64,000 nucleotides of DNA from Anaerolineae bacterium (GCA_028277515.1 JANQGC010000146.1:45194-109193); one strand, 5' to 3'. Positions 8,731 through 17,810 are shown, numbered from the stretch's first letter. Made by a program: numbers and translations. The notes: generated by a model from the sequence alone, not told the origin.

Positions 8731-9954
8731 TTAATTTAAGTATTGTCGCAGATGGCCTGCAAAGTTGGGATGACGCAACTTGCGTAGGGCTTCTTTTTCT
8801 AGCTGGCGGATACGTTCCCTGGACAAACCGAACATCTCGCCTACTTCTTTTAATGTTCGTGATTCGCCGTCTTGCAGACCATAGCGCAGGCGTAAAATGC
8901 GTGCTTCGCGTGGGGTCAACTGGTCCAGGATATCGCCAATCTCTTCAGTCAGCATATTCTGAGCAACAGCCTCAACCGGGGGTGGTGCATCGTTATCCTC
9001 AATGAAGTCCCCTAGTTCAGCATCGGATTCGTCGCCAACCGGTCTTTCTAAATGAACCGGCTGCCGGCTTGTGCGCAGCATCCAACGTACGCGTTCGGCG
9101 GGCAGTTCCATGCGCACGGCGATCTCTTCCGCGGTGGGCTGGCGGCCGAATTGTTGTTCTAATTCCTGCGCCATCTGGTATAGCTTGCTGATCCGGCCGC
9201 CTAAGTGGGCGGGGATTCGGATCGTGCGGCCGTGATTGGCCAGGGCGCGGGTCACGGCCTGGCGAATCCACCAGGTAGCATAAGTACTGAAACGATTGCC
9301 GCGCCTATAATCATACTTTTCAACGGCTTTCATCAAGCCGACATTCCCTTCCTGAATCAAATCAAGGAACTGTAGGCCTCTTCCCCGATATTTTTTGGCA
9401 ATACTAACCACCAGACGGGTATTGGCACGGATTAACAGGGCGCGGGCGGCATCCCCAATCTCACTGGTATTGATCAGTACGTCTATGTCATTTTGGGAAA
9501 GTGTTTCTGTTTCTTCTTTTAGCTTCAGTTCAGCTTCATTGCCTGCTTCGATTTCCTTGGCTAATTGTACTTCATCGGCAGCCGACAACAGACCTTGTTG
9601 GCCCATTTCGCGGAAATACAAGCCCACAGAGTCATCAATTGGGACATTGCTCAAATCAAATAAGGGCGCTGCATGCGGGGCTTGAAAGTAGCCGACCTCC
9701 TTACCATCTTCTGGGGCATCATCAGAGTGTGCAGCCAATGCGTCTTCTTCAGTTTCATATACAGTTACACCCACTGCTAGTGCTTCTTCTAACAAGCTTT
9801 CCAGCAACGGTAAATTGTTTTCAATATCCGGTAAGGCCTCTAGGATTTGGTCATAGGTCAGATACCCTTGTTCCAAACCATCATTTAACAACGTGCTAAT
9901 GACTTCATCATCGACCAACGGATTATTCAGATCACTCATATTAAGTGGCTTCAT
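8731..9954 (-). CDS. rpoD: Primary RNA polymerase sigma factor (RpoD/SigA)
   Basis: A 407-residue group-1-like sigma-70 protein. The N-terminal helical part (about 8-50) looks like region 1.1, and region 1.2 is visible as DDSVGLYFREMGQQGLLS. Region 2 contains RANTRLVVSIAKKYRGRGLQFLDLIQEGNVGLMKAVEKYDYRRGNRFSTYATWWIRQAV, the core-binding and -10 recognition helices. Region 3 follows, and region 4 ends in TLKEVGEMFGLSRERIRQLEKEALRKLRH for -35 recognition. Two in-frame ATGs (9954 and 9939) are possible; GAGGA abuts the first one, leaving the exact start open. A candidate promoter lies at 10037-10066. Confidence 0.95.
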   Translation of the reverse strand: MKPLNMSDLNNPLVDDEVISTLLNDGLEQGYLTYDQILEALPDIENNLPLLESLLEEALAVGVTVYETEEDALAAHSDDAPEDGKEVGYFQAPHAAPLFDLSNVPIDDSVGLYFREMGQQGLLSAADEVQLAKEIEAGNEAELKLKEETETLSQNDIDVLINTSEIGDAARALLIRANTRLVVSIAKKYRGRGLQFLDLIQEGNVGLMKAVEKYDYRRGNRFSTYATWWIRQAVTRALANHGRTIRIPAHLGGRISKLYQMAQELEQQFGRQPTAEEIAVRMELPAERVRWMLRTSRQPVHLERPVGDESDAELGDFIEDNDAPPPVEAVAQNMLTEEIGDILDQLTPREARILRLRYGLQDGESRTLKEVGEMFGLSRERIRQLEKEALRKLRHPNFAGHLRQYLN

Positions 9955-10036
9955 TCCTCGTCGAGTTATTATTTTGGTTCATATGGAGATATCGGCTCGC
10001 CACCTAAATCGTCTCCTCAGTTACCAATAGCAGTGC

Positions 10037-10066
10037 AGTCTAGCATAAGCGAGGAGCAAAAGTCAA
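10037..10066 (-). promoter_or_regulatory. Candidate promoter of the sigma-factor gene
   Basis: On the reverse strand TTGACT (10061-10066) and TAGACT (10037-10042) are separated by 18 bases. They lie upstream of the sigma-factor start, and the -35 box overlaps the end of the dipeptidase gene. Confidence 0.4.
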
Positions 10067-11139
10067 GTGGCAAATTGAATAAAAACGCGGCGCAAAATTC
10101 GGAGCCAATTATTACCCATGATTCTAGCGATATCTGTTTTGTTATAACCATAATCGCCTAATTTAGTTGCGATGAGCGGTAAATCGGCCGCGCTGTCCAG
10201 TTCAGCAGGAATATCGGCCGCGCCCAAACCACCATCAAAATCCGACCCTATCCCAACGTGTTGGGCATCGCCAAGAATTTGACAAATATGATCGATATGG
10301 GCTATGACATGATCGAGGGTCACCAACGCTTTGGGATCTCCTTTCATGTGTCCGGCGCGCAAGAAGCGATTATAAAGAACAATACCAATCACACCATCCC
10401 GTTCGCCAATGAGACGGATCTGCTCGTCACTTAATTGGCGTTCTCCGGGAACCAGCGCACGGGCATTACTGTGTGTGGCCACAACCGGACCTTCATACTC
10501 ATCCAGGGCTTCCAGTGCAGCTTTCTCATTCATATGGGTTAGATCCAAAATCATACCATACTGGGCCATCACTTCCAGTAATGCTCTGCCCTCATTTGTT
10601 AATCCGTGCCGGCTTTCCCGCCAGGCACCGGCTGAGTAGCGTGTGTCGTCCCAGGCAAGGCCAATGAGACGCAGCCCTTTTTCAACCCACATCTCCAGCT
10701 CTTGGGGGTCTCGAATCGGATCCGCTCCTTCCATTAAAGGAACAATGCCCAACAAAGGTACCTCATCTCTCTCCTGGCTCTGTATAACTTCTTCTAACGA
10801 TTTTGCGTTTGTGACCAGGCGAATGCGATTCGATTCCTGGTCCGCCAGGCGATGATAGTAATCAAGCTGGTCCATAGCCAGTTGATGGGCACGCTGGGCA
10901 TCATGGTAAATGAATTGTTTTTCGCCTGGCAACAGATCGGGAGCCGTTGCCGGAAGGACGAACAGAGTGCCGAACACAAGACCAACGCCCCCTTCTCTTA
11001 ATTGGGGGAAGGAGACGGTTGCAATATCGTGTGTCGGCAGATGGGCTTCGGCCGCTCGAATTTGCGGCAGCGTTTGTAAGCAATTTCGACCGTGGATCAG
11101 CGCGTTATAAGCCAGGTCGAGATGGGCATCAACAATCAA
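10063..11139 (-). CDS. Membrane dipeptidase (peptidase family M19)
   Basis: A 358-residue amidohydrolase-fold metallodipeptidase of the renal dipeptidase family. The metal-binding DAHLDLAYNAL motif is at the N terminus. Other conserved parts are LDLTHMNEKAALEALDEYEGPVVATHSNAR with the metal-ligand histidines and HVGIGSDFDGG near the C terminus. The length is normal. The start overlaps the stop of the endonuclease IV gene by 4 bp (ATGA), which indicates translational coupling. No signal peptide is visible, so a cytoplasmic role in dipeptide or D-amino-acid turnover is likely. Confidence 0.9.
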   Translation of the reverse strand: MIVDAHLDLAYNALIHGRNCLQTLPQIRAAEAHLPTHDIATVSFPQLREGGVGLVFGTLFVLPATAPDLLPGEKQFIYHDAQRAHQLAMDQLDYYHRLADQESNRIRLVTNAKSLEEVIQSQERDEVPLLGIVPLMEGADPIRDPQELEMWVEKGLRLIGLAWDDTRYSAGAWRESRHGLTNEGRALLEVMAQYGMILDLTHMNEKAALEALDEYEGPVVATHSNARALVPGERQLSDEQIRLIGERDGVIGIVLYNRFLRAGHMKGDPKALVTLDHVIAHIDHICQILGDAQHVGIGSDFDGGLGAADIPAELDSAADLPLIATKLGDYGYNKTDIARIMGNNWLRILRRVFIQFAT

Positions 11140-12011
11140 TCGGTTCTCAAATCCTTTAATGTTTTCAGGTTGACCGGGTCCATTTCAATTTCCTGGCCGT
11201 CATCGTCTTTTTCTTTTTTGGGTGTTTCCAGGTGGGCAGCATGGCCGGTCCAGCGTGGATCGTTGAGAAAGTTGGCGAATCCCTGCAAACCGATATGTCC
11301 CTGACCGATGTGGGCATGGCGATCTTTACGTGTTCCGATTTCAAATTTGCTGTCATTGAAATGAAAGACCTTGAGCTTATCCAGGCCAATATGCTTATCG
11401 AATTCAGCTATTGTCTCTCCATAGGCTTCTGGTGTGCGAATGTCATAGCCGGCGGCGAAGACATGACAGGTGTCGAAACATACCCCCAGACGTTCATTTG
11501 AGCCGCTGTTTTCGATTAAATAGGCTAACTGCTCGAAGCGAAAACCGAGGTTTGTGCCCTGTCCGGCCATCGTTTCCAGGCATATGGTCGTATCAGGAGC
11601 GGTCTCGGCCGTTTCTTTCAGTAAACGCTTAAGACCACGGGTGATATTTTCCAGGCCCGTTTGCTCATCGCTTTTTACGAATGAGCCGGGATGGAAGGTG
11701 ATTAAGGGAATATTCAAGGTGCCACAGCGTTCAACCTCTACTTTTAGTGCCTGGTAGGATTTCTCCCATAAAGCTTCATCGGGCGAAGCGATATTAATTA
11801 AGTAGCTGGCATGTACTGCTACCGGGTGTATGTGATTATACTTTTCTGATTCTTCCGTAAAGGAAGCGATATCCTTTTCGGTCAAATGTTTCGCTTTCCA
11901 CTGGCGGTTGCTCTTGGTGAAAATGAGTTGGGTCTCGCAGCCAAGGTCCTCTGCTCGCTTAAATGATTGAAAGACGCCTCCGGCCGTACTGACCTGAACA
12001 CCTATACGCAT
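11136..12011 (-). CDS. nfo: Deoxyribonuclease IV (endonuclease IV)
   Basis: A 291-residue TIM-barrel AP endonuclease that cleaves DNA 5' to abasic sites. Family motifs are the N-terminal RIGVQVSTAGGV, VHASYLINIASPDE, TFHPGS, ICLETMAGQGTNLG with the metal-ligand Glu, GVCFDTCHVFAAGYD, VFHFNDSKFEIGTRKDRHAHIGQGHIG and the final AHLETP. The acidic, lysine-rich insertion KKEKDDDGQE near the C terminus is slightly unusual. The gene begins a compact run with the dipeptidase (4-bp overlap). Upstream at 16 bp is a small beta-flap protein gene on the same strand. Confidence 0.95.
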   Translation of the reverse strand: MRIGVQVSTAGGVFQSFKRAEDLGCETQLIFTKSNRQWKAKHLTEKDIASFTEESEKYNHIHPVAVHASYLINIASPDEALWEKSYQALKVEVERCGTLNIPLITFHPGSFVKSDEQTGLENITRGLKRLLKETAETAPDTTICLETMAGQGTNLGFRFEQLAYLIENSGSNERLGVCFDTCHVFAAGYDIRTPEAYGETIAEFDKHIGLDKLKVFHFNDSKFEIGTRKDRHAHIGQGHIGLQGFANFLNDPRWTGHAAHLETPKKEKDDDGQEIEMDPVNLKTLKDLRTD

Positions 12012-12026
12012 AAAATCTCCTTGAAT

Positions 12027-12245
12027 TTAAAAATTATCCGGACTCTGGCTGCCGAAATAACCAATGGTTTCCATTCCATCTAAGGAATAGACGGCATCGC
12101 CAACAATACGCCAAATACGGTTGCCGGCCATATCAACTATAAAATTTTCTTCTAGGCGGCCCGTTGGTTCTCCATCTAATGTATAAAGTGTGTTGCCTTC
12201 CAAATAAGCGAATTGTTCACCTTTTCTATCCACTAATCCGCGCAT
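12027..12245 (-). CDS. Small beta-strand repeat protein, function unknown
   Basis: A 72-residue protein with four short repeats built like LYTLDGEPTG, FIVDMAGNRI, VYSLDGMETI, each a beta strand pair with a D-G turn. It resembles the small four-flap beta proteins that often carry such repeats; that is a visual resemblance only. The ATG at 12245 is chosen over 12311 because GGAGA lies 7 bases upstream and the longer frame would run into the LysM gene. It sits 25 bp after that gene and 15 bp before nfo. Confidence 0.6.
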   Translation of the reverse strand: MRGLVDRKGEQFAYLEGNTLYTLDGEPTGRLEENFIVDMAGNRIWRIVGDAVYSLDGMETIGYFGSQSPDNF

Positions 12246-12270
12246 CTCACTTTCTCCATTATGCCAAAGA

Positions 12271-13074
12271 TTACGGAATCTCAAATTCTGCCTGGACCGC
12301 ACCTTCGGCATTATACAAGATTACCTTGTCGCCACTATTCCATAATGGTTCTTCTTGACCCCAAAAAAGGTCGGTTGCGCTATCCTGGCCCGCAGTCGTA
12401 TGAACTAATATGCCTGCTCCTTCTCCGAATAGAGTAATTGGGCCAAATGTATAAAAATTGCCGAATTGATCGGCTAATTTCCAATCTAGTAATGAGGCTT
12501 CTCTGCTGCCGTTGTTGATGATCTGCACCGCTTCTAAAGGCGCTTCGCCGGGGCCAATGACTTCAGCGATTGAGATCGCGGCTTCACCTTCGGCGGGGAG
12601 GGCGGTGGGAATTGGAGTGGGCAGTGAATCTTCGACAGCTTCGGTTTCATCTTCGGTGGCAACATCTTCCTGTACTGTTTCTTCGGGACCCGTACCCGGA
12701 ATGATTAACTCCTGGCCCACAAAAAGAAAATTTGGATTGTTCATCCCATTGGCCGACATCAGCTCTTCCATTGAAACATCATATCGGACGCTGATTTGGC
12801 CCAGGGTCTCCCCGGCGCCAACGATGTGCACCTCCGGACCGTCAGGTTCTTCCTCTAATATAGGCTGAACTTCGGCTGCCGGTTCAGCAGCAGGTGGGTT
12901 GGTTGCCCCATTTGCCGCTTCGGTCGGAACAGCTACGGTCGCCGGCAGTCCTTCGGCCAGGAGATCGGCCGTCTCATCCCTTCGACCTTCCCACCACCAC
13001 AAAATAGCTAACACCACTGCGGCTGAGACCAGGATATTCAATAAAAGAAAAGGCAGCATCCGACGAAAAGACAT
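12271..13074 (-). CDS. Membrane-anchored LysM and lamin-tail-like domain protein
   Basis: A 267-residue exported protein. It has an N-terminal membrane anchor (about 5-27, LLLNILVSAAVVLAILWWW), a proline/alanine/glutamate-rich spacer, a LysM domain (about 83-127, VHIVGAGETLGQISVRYDVSMEELMSANG... LFVGQELIIPG), a second acidic spacer with TPIPTALP, and a C-terminal domain (about 165-265). The last domain has features of lamin-tail (LTD) folds: EAVQIINNGSREASLLDWKLAD, TVY-like strands and GDKVILYNAEG. LysM binds peptidoglycan-like glycans. The ATG at 13074 has GGAG 6 bases upstream and is preferred to 13080. A palindrome at 13103 separates it from the divergent glycogen synthase gene. Confidence 0.8.
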   Translation of the reverse strand: MSFRRMLPFLLLNILVSAAVVLAILWWWEGRRDETADLLAEGLPATVAVPTEAANGATNPPAAEPAAEVQPILEEEPDGPEVHIVGAGETLGQISVRYDVSMEELMSANGMNNPNFLFVGQELIIPGTGPEETVQEDVATEDETEAVEDSLPTPIPTALPAEGEAAISIAEVIGPGEAPLEAVQIINNGSREASLLDWKLADQFGNFYTFGPITLFGEGAGILVHTTAGQDSATDLFWGQEEPLWNSGDKVILYNAEGAVQAEFEIP

Positions 13075-13102
13075 AACCATCTCCAGGCTGTTTCAAATAA
13101 GC

Positions 13103-13117
13103 AGATTGGTCCAATCT
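13103..13117. promoter_or_regulatory. Palindrome AGATTGGTCCAATCT, candidate operator
   Basis: A perfect 15-bp palindrome lies between the divergent LysM and glycogen synthase genes. The core is identical to the palindromes at 2793 and 17368. A shared GntR-type regulator is plausible but unproven. Confidence 0.45.
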
Positions 13118-13243
13118 GAAGAGATTGGAAAAACTTCGCCCAACCCCTATTCTATTTGAACAACCTGTGTAAATCAGGGACAATAATCTTCACATTTCTA
13201 ACTCTATCATAACCGATGAATAGTCTAACATCAAAGGTGGTTC

Positions 13244-14689
13244 ATGGCTGATCCATTAAAAATCTTATTTGTGAGCGCCGAGGTAGCTCCTTTTGCTAAA
13301 ACAGGTGGCCTGGGCGATATTGGCGGTTCTTTACCCAAAGCTTTGGCTGAGTTGGGGCATGAAGTTCGGGTTGTCATGCCGGCTTATGCGGCCATTGAAA
13401 ATGGGTATCCTGGAATCGAACCTGTGCCGGGGCAGCTAAATGTGCCAACAGGGGTCGGCAATATCCCATGTGGTCTCTTTCAGGGAACCCTTCCAGGATC
13501 GCAAGTGCCAATTTATTTCATCGCCGAATGGCATCTTTTCAAACGGGACAACATCTATGGCTATTGGGATGATCCCTATCGTTTTGCTTTTTTCAGCCGC
13601 GCCGCGTTGCAGCTAACCCTGGCCTGGGATTGGAAACCGGACATCGTTCATGCCCATGACTGGCACACGGCTCCGGCCATTGCCTGGTTGTCCACCGCCG
13701 GACAGACGGACGAACGCTTCCAGGGCATTTCCACGATCTTCACCATTCACAACCTGGCGCACCAGGGCAAAACGGATTGGCAAATTTTTGATTACCTGGG
13801 CATCCAGACCCATTCTTTAAATGAGGAGGCGTATGGTGAGGTGAACTTCATGGCCCGTGGAATTTATCATGCCACCATGGTCAATACCGTCAGCCCAACC
13901 TATGCTCAGGAAATCATGACTTTTGATGGTGGTGCCGGCCTGGACGGCCTGTTGCGCCATCGCCAATACGATCTGCATGGCATACTCAACGGTCTCGATT
14001 ACGATTCTTGGAATCCGGCAACCGATCCGCGGCTACCAAACCATTTTAGTGTAGATGACATGGCAAATCGCCGCCGCAACCGGCGAGCGTTACAAGAGTA
14101 TGCCAACCTGCCTCAAAGAGATAATATTCCGTTAGTGTCCTTCATTTCACGGTTGGACTGGCAAAAAGGATTAGACATCACGGGCCAGGTCATTCATATG
14201 TTGATGAATGGCTATGCCGGCGATGCTCAATTCATTGTTTTGGGAACAGGAGCCGCCCACTATGAGCAAATGTTTGCCCAAATCGCCGACTACCACCGCG
14301 ATAAAATGAGCGCCATTCTTTCTTATAATGCCGGGCTGGCTCCTCTTATTTATGGCGGCAGTGATATGTTTATTATGCCTTCTTTATTTGAGCCTTGCGG
14401 CTTAGGCCAAATGATAGCCATGCGTTATGGTAGTGTGCCAATCGTCAGGTCAACCGGTGGCCTGGCGGACACGGTTCAAGATGATTTTAATGGCTTTACT
14501 TTTGACTACTACAGCTGGGAAGCTTTCTGGCACGCCATGCAGCGCGCGATATATGTTTATAATGTTGATCGCCCTCGTTGGCTGGAGATACAAGCCAACG
14601 GTATGAAGTCTGATTTTTCCTGGGCTAACTCAGCCCTGGGATACCAACAACTTTATCAATGGGCGATAGCCCGAACGAGAGGAGGTTAG
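13244..14689 (+). CDS. glgA: Glycogen synthase (ADP-glucose type, GT5)
   Basis: A 481-residue glucosyltransferase that elongates alpha-1,4-glucan from ADP-glucose. The N-terminal KTGGLGDIGGSLPKAL motif begins at Lys19. Other marks are VHAHDWHTAPA, IFTIHNLAHQG, the C-terminal SRLDWQKGLDI, and the nucleotide-binding MPSLFEPCGLGQMIAMRYGSVPIVRSTGGLADTV with the catalytic Glu. Length is typical. AAAGGTGG precedes the ATG by three bases. It is followed after 3 bp by 4-alpha-glucanotransferase, so the pair forms a glycogen metabolism unit. Confidence 0.95.
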   Translation: MADPLKILFVSAEVAPFAKTGGLGDIGGSLPKALAELGHEVRVVMPAYAAIENGYPGIEPVPGQLNVPTGVGNIPCGLFQGTLPGSQVPIYFIAEWHLFKRDNIYGYWDDPYRFAFFSRAALQLTLAWDWKPDIVHAHDWHTAPAIAWLSTAGQTDERFQGISTIFTIHNLAHQGKTDWQIFDYLGIQTHSLNEEAYGEVNFMARGIYHATMVNTVSPTYAQEIMTFDGGAGLDGLLRHRQYDLHGILNGLDYDSWNPATDPRLPNHFSVDDMANRRRNRRALQEYANLPQRDNIPLVSFISRLDWQKGLDITGQVIHMLMNGYAGDAQFIVLGTGAAHYEQMFAQIADYHRDKMSAILSYNAGLAPLIYGGSDMFIMPSLFEPCGLGQMIAMRYGSVPIVRSTGGLADTVQDDFNGFTFDYYSWEAFWHAMQRAIYVYNVDRPRWLEIQANGMKSDFSWANSALGYQQLYQWAIARTRGG

Positions 14690-14692
14690 TCG

Positions 14693-16195
14693 ATGCGTTT
14701 TCCACGTTCCGCCGGGGTTCTAGCTCACCCGACATCTTTTCCAGGCCGCTATGGTATCGGGGACCTGGGTGGTGCAGCCTATAATTTTATCGATTTTTTG
14801 GTGAAGGGTCGCCAGTCGATCTGGCAGATTTTGCCCTTGGGACCAACAGGTTATGGTGATTCTCCATATCAGAGTTTTTCCGCTTTTGCCGGCAATCCGC
14901 TTTTGATTAGCCCTGATAAGCTAGTCGAGGATGGCTTTTTGTCTTCCGGCGCCCTGGAGGATATTCCCCCTTTTCCAACAGACAAGGTCGATTACGGTTG
15001 GGTCATTGATTACAAAAATCAGATGTTAAAGCTGGCATTTGAGCAGTTCGAGCAATATGGCCTCGGCCCAAAGCGTGAATCTTTTGATCATTTCTGCGGC
15101 CGGCAAGCGGATTGGCTGGACGATTTTGCTCTGTTCATGGCCCTTAAAAATTACCATGTCGAAAAGGACGGCGGTGTTTGGAATACCTGGCCTGAGGACA
15201 TCGCCAAACATAAACCGGAGGCGATCAGATGGTGGTTACAGAACCTGGCCGGCGAAATCAGAATGCATAAATTTTTACAGTTCCTCTTCTTCAACCAATG
15301 GTTGGAGCTGAAAGCTTATGCCAACGACCGCGGGATCAAAATCGTGGGCGATATTCCTATCTTTGTGGCCTTTGACAGCGCCGATGTCTGGGCGAACTCT
15401 GATCTTTTCTCTCTGAATGAAGATGGCTCTCCGTCTGTTGTTGCCGGTGTTCCGCCGGACTATTTCAGCGAAACGGGACAGCGTTGGGGCAATCCACTCT
15501 ATCGCTGGGAGAAAATGAGGGGCAATAATTATGATTGGTGGACCAGGCGACTGAAAATGAGCTTTACTCAGGCTGACATTGTGCGGATCGATCATTTTCG
15601 TGGGTTTGATGCTTATTGGGAAATTCCGGCCACAGAGCCGACGGCCGTCATCGGCAAGTGGATCAAAGGGCCGGGCCAGGAATTTTTTGAAGCGATGCAG
15701 CGCAATATAGGTGAACTACCGCTCATTGCCGAAGATTTAGGTGTGATTACCGCTGAAGTGATTGCCCTGCGTGAACGCTTTGATTTTCCCGGAATGAAGA
15801 TTTTACAGTTTGCCTTTGGAGGCGAACGTAACAGCGATTTCTTGCCTCACAACTTTGACGGTAACTGTGTCGTTTATTCCGGTACTCACGACAACGAGAC
15901 CGTACGCGGGTGGTTCGCTAATGCCGGCGAAGATGAACGGCAACACGTTCTCAGCTATTTAAATGTGGGCAGCGGGGATAATATCGCCTGGGATTTGACC
16001 CGGCTGGGGTATGCCTCTGTGGCCGACACGGCCGTCTCCACCCTGCAAGATCTGATGAACCTGGACAATGAAGCGCGCATGAACTTTCCCGGCAAGCCCA
16101 GCGGCAACTGGCAGTGGCGCTATGAAGCGCAAATGCTCAGCGACGATATCGCCGGCCGGCTAAAAGAAATGACCGAGCTTTACGGTCGGGCTTGA
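14693..16195 (+). CDS. malQ: 4-alpha-glucanotransferase (amylomaltase, GH77)
   Basis: A 500-residue GH77 enzyme that transfers alpha-1,4-glucan segments. Visible are the N-terminal SAGVLAHPTSFPGRYGIGDLG, ILPLGPTGYGDSPYQSFSAFAGNPLLIS, the nucleophile region IVRIDHFRGFDAYWEIPA (about residue 298), the acid/base region PLIAEDLGVIT, and YSGTHDNETVRGW (about 395). GAGGAGG lies 7 bases before the ATG. The gene is 3 bp downstream of glgA and its stop overlaps a possible TTG start of the thiolase-like gene. Confidence 0.95.
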   Translation: MRFPRSAGVLAHPTSFPGRYGIGDLGGAAYNFIDFLVKGRQSIWQILPLGPTGYGDSPYQSFSAFAGNPLLISPDKLVEDGFLSSGALEDIPPFPTDKVDYGWVIDYKNQMLKLAFEQFEQYGLGPKRESFDHFCGRQADWLDDFALFMALKNYHVEKDGGVWNTWPEDIAKHKPEAIRWWLQNLAGEIRMHKFLQFLFFNQWLELKAYANDRGIKIVGDIPIFVAFDSADVWANSDLFSLNEDGSPSVVAGVPPDYFSETGQRWGNPLYRWEKMRGNNYDWWTRRLKMSFTQADIVRIDHFRGFDAYWEIPATEPTAVIGKWIKGPGQEFFEAMQRNIGELPLIAEDLGVITAEVIALRERFDFPGMKILQFAFGGERNSDFLPHNFDGNCVVYSGTHDNETVRGWFANAGEDERQHVLSYLNVGSGDNIAWDLTRLGYASVADTAVSTLQDLMNLDNEARMNFPGKPSGNWQWRYEAQMLSDDIAGRLKEMTELYGRA

Positions 16196-16203
16196 GACGA
16201 ACA

Positions 16204-17349
16204 ATGAGAAGAGTCGCCGTCGTGGGCACTGGGCAAGTGCCGGTACGTAAAAAGCATGAACCTGGTCTGCGCGAATTGGGCGCGGCGGCTATCAAAAAGG
16301 CCCTGGGTGAAATTCCTAAGGAGAAGGTGCAGGCCCTCTACCTGAGCAATATGCTCAGCGACGAATTACAAGCCCAGAAACACCTGGCTGCCCTGGTCGC
16401 CGACGAGGCTGGTCTGGCTGGAATTGAAGCCATCCAGGTTCGTGCGGCCACGGCCACCGGGGCGGCAGCTCTACGGGTAGCCGTGTTGGCCGTCGGGTCT
16501 GGTGTTGTTGATTTGGCATTAGCTGTTGGGGTGGAGAAGATGAGCGCACAAGTGCCGACGGCCGCCCTGGCCAAAGCTCTCGACGCGCGCAGCGAAGTGC
16601 CCGATGGCAAGACTTTGCTCAGCCAAAATGCCTTGTTGATGGCTGAATATTTGGACAGATACCATCTGCCACCCGATGCCCTGGCCCATTTTTCGGTGAA
16701 TGCCCACCGCAACGCCAGGCATAACCGTAATGCCATGTTTAACGACCGCCAGTTCACAGCCGAACAGGTAGCCAATTCGCGCTTGATTTACCCGCCCTTA
16801 CGCTTGCTGGACTGTTCCCCTGTTTCCGATGGCGCAGCGGCCGTGCTCATCGCTCCCCTGGATGACACCCAAAAATATAGCGACCGGGCGGTAGAAATTA
16901 TCGCCTCATCAGCCAAAACGGATCGGTTCCGCATCAGCGATCGCCCTGATCCGTTACATTTGGCTGCCTCGCGCGCTTCGGCCGCGGAGTCATTCAGTCA
17001 AGCAGGCATTAAGAAGCAGGATATTGACTTTTTTGAATTGCACGACGCCTTCTCCATCATGGCCTGTCTTATTCTGGAAGCAACCGGCTTTGCCGGGACA
17101 GGGCAGGGTTGGCGGCTGGCGGCTGAGGGGGAAATCGGTTTGGACGGCCGAATTCCCATCGCCACCATGGGCGGGCTTAAGGCGCGCGGCCATCCCATTG
17201 GAGCCACGGCGTTATACCAGACCTGCGAGATCGTGGCTCAGCTTACGGGGCAGGCCGGCGCTAACCAGCTTCATGATCCGCGTGTTGCCATGCTACAGAG
17301 CGTGGGTGGGGCGGGGACAACGGTTTTAACCCATTTGTTTGCCAGTTAG
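16204..17349 (+). CDS. Thiolase-fold protein lacking the catalytic cysteine
   Basis: A 381-residue protein of the SCP2/archaeal acetyl-CoA acetyltransferase type. HDAF (His280) and GGLKARGHPIGATA (His330) are conserved, and the C terminus has the SVGGAGTT glycine segment. At the nucleophile position, however, the expected AACASG-type motif reads AATATG, so Thr83 stands where the acyl-accepting Cys should be. Ordinary thiolysis is therefore doubtful; a partner role with a second subunit or a non-covalent function is possible. The ATG at 16204 is chosen over a TTG at 16192 that overlaps malQ. It directly follows the glycogen genes. A hairpin or operator pair begins at its stop codon. Confidence 0.8.
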   Translation: MRRVAVVGTGQVPVRKKHEPGLRELGAAAIKKALGEIPKEKVQALYLSNMLSDELQAQKHLAALVADEAGLAGIEAIQVRAATATGAAALRVAVLAVGSGVVDLALAVGVEKMSAQVPTAALAKALDARSEVPDGKTLLSQNALLMAEYLDRYHLPPDALAHFSVNAHRNARHNRNAMFNDRQFTAEQVANSRLIYPPLRLLDCSPVSDGAAAVLIAPLDDTQKYSDRAVEIIASSAKTDRFRISDRPDPLHLAASRASAAESFSQAGIKKQDIDFFELHDAFSIMACLILEATGFAGTGQGWRLAAEGEIGLDGRIPIATMGGLKARGHPIGATALYQTCEIVAQLTGQAGANQLHDPRVAMLQSVGGAGTTVLTHLFAS

Positions 17350-17380
17350 ATTGGTCTAATTTTGGAAATTGGACCAATCT
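17348..17380 (+). promoter_or_regulatory. Paired ATTGGTC-type sites and hairpin after the thiolase-like gene
   Basis: AGATTGGTC (17348-17356) and GACCAATCT (17372-17380) are inverted over 9 bp and can form a hairpin followed by TTCTTAATTT. The right half is itself the palindrome ATTGGACCAAT (17368-17378), and the left half is an imperfect copy. It may be a terminator, a double operator, or both. Confidence 0.45.
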
Positions 17381-17430
17381 TTCTTAATTTGACAATCAAT
17401 CCCCCCTATGGAAAAATTGGTAATGCGCAA

Positions 17431-17502
17431 GCCCCCGTAGCTCAGAGGATAGAGCACCGGCCTCCGAAGCCGGGAGCCCAGGTTCGAGTCCTGGCGGGGG
17501 TA
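17431..17502 (+). tRNA. tRNA-Arg (CCG anticodon)
   Basis: A full cloverleaf can be drawn. The acceptor is GCCCCCG with CGGGGGT (one terminal G-U), the D arm is GCTC-AGAGGATA-GAGC, and the anticodon arm is CCGGC-CTCCGAA-GCCGG with CCG at 17464-17466. The T arm is CCAGG-TTCGAGT-CCTGG and the discriminator base is A17502. CCA is not encoded. It reads CGG arginine codons. Confidence 0.95.
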
Positions 17503-17810
17503 TGTTTTCCCTTTTGACACAGTGCGTTATGCTTTTTGACATGGTAAATACATGACACATGTCACTCTGTTAATCTGTTTCCATGTTTTATAATGAGTTC
17601 ACCTTGATTTGAAGGTGTACAGCGCCAATGGCGCTTGAGCATTTCCAAACAGGTTGATTAATGTCTGCCGGAAGAGGAAGAAAGCCCGGCTTTTTAAAGT
17701 ACATTGCCTTTGTTGCATCGTGCGCTTAAAAGCCGGGCTTGTGGTTGGAATCCCTTTATCCGGATTGATTACATTCACATATTAAAGCAAAAAAATAGTC
17801 CATGCATGGG

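Noticed and set aside
17431..17502. tRNA as an attachment site of an integrated island
   Set aside because: No integrase and no direct repeat of the tRNA 3' end was noticed downstream within the window.
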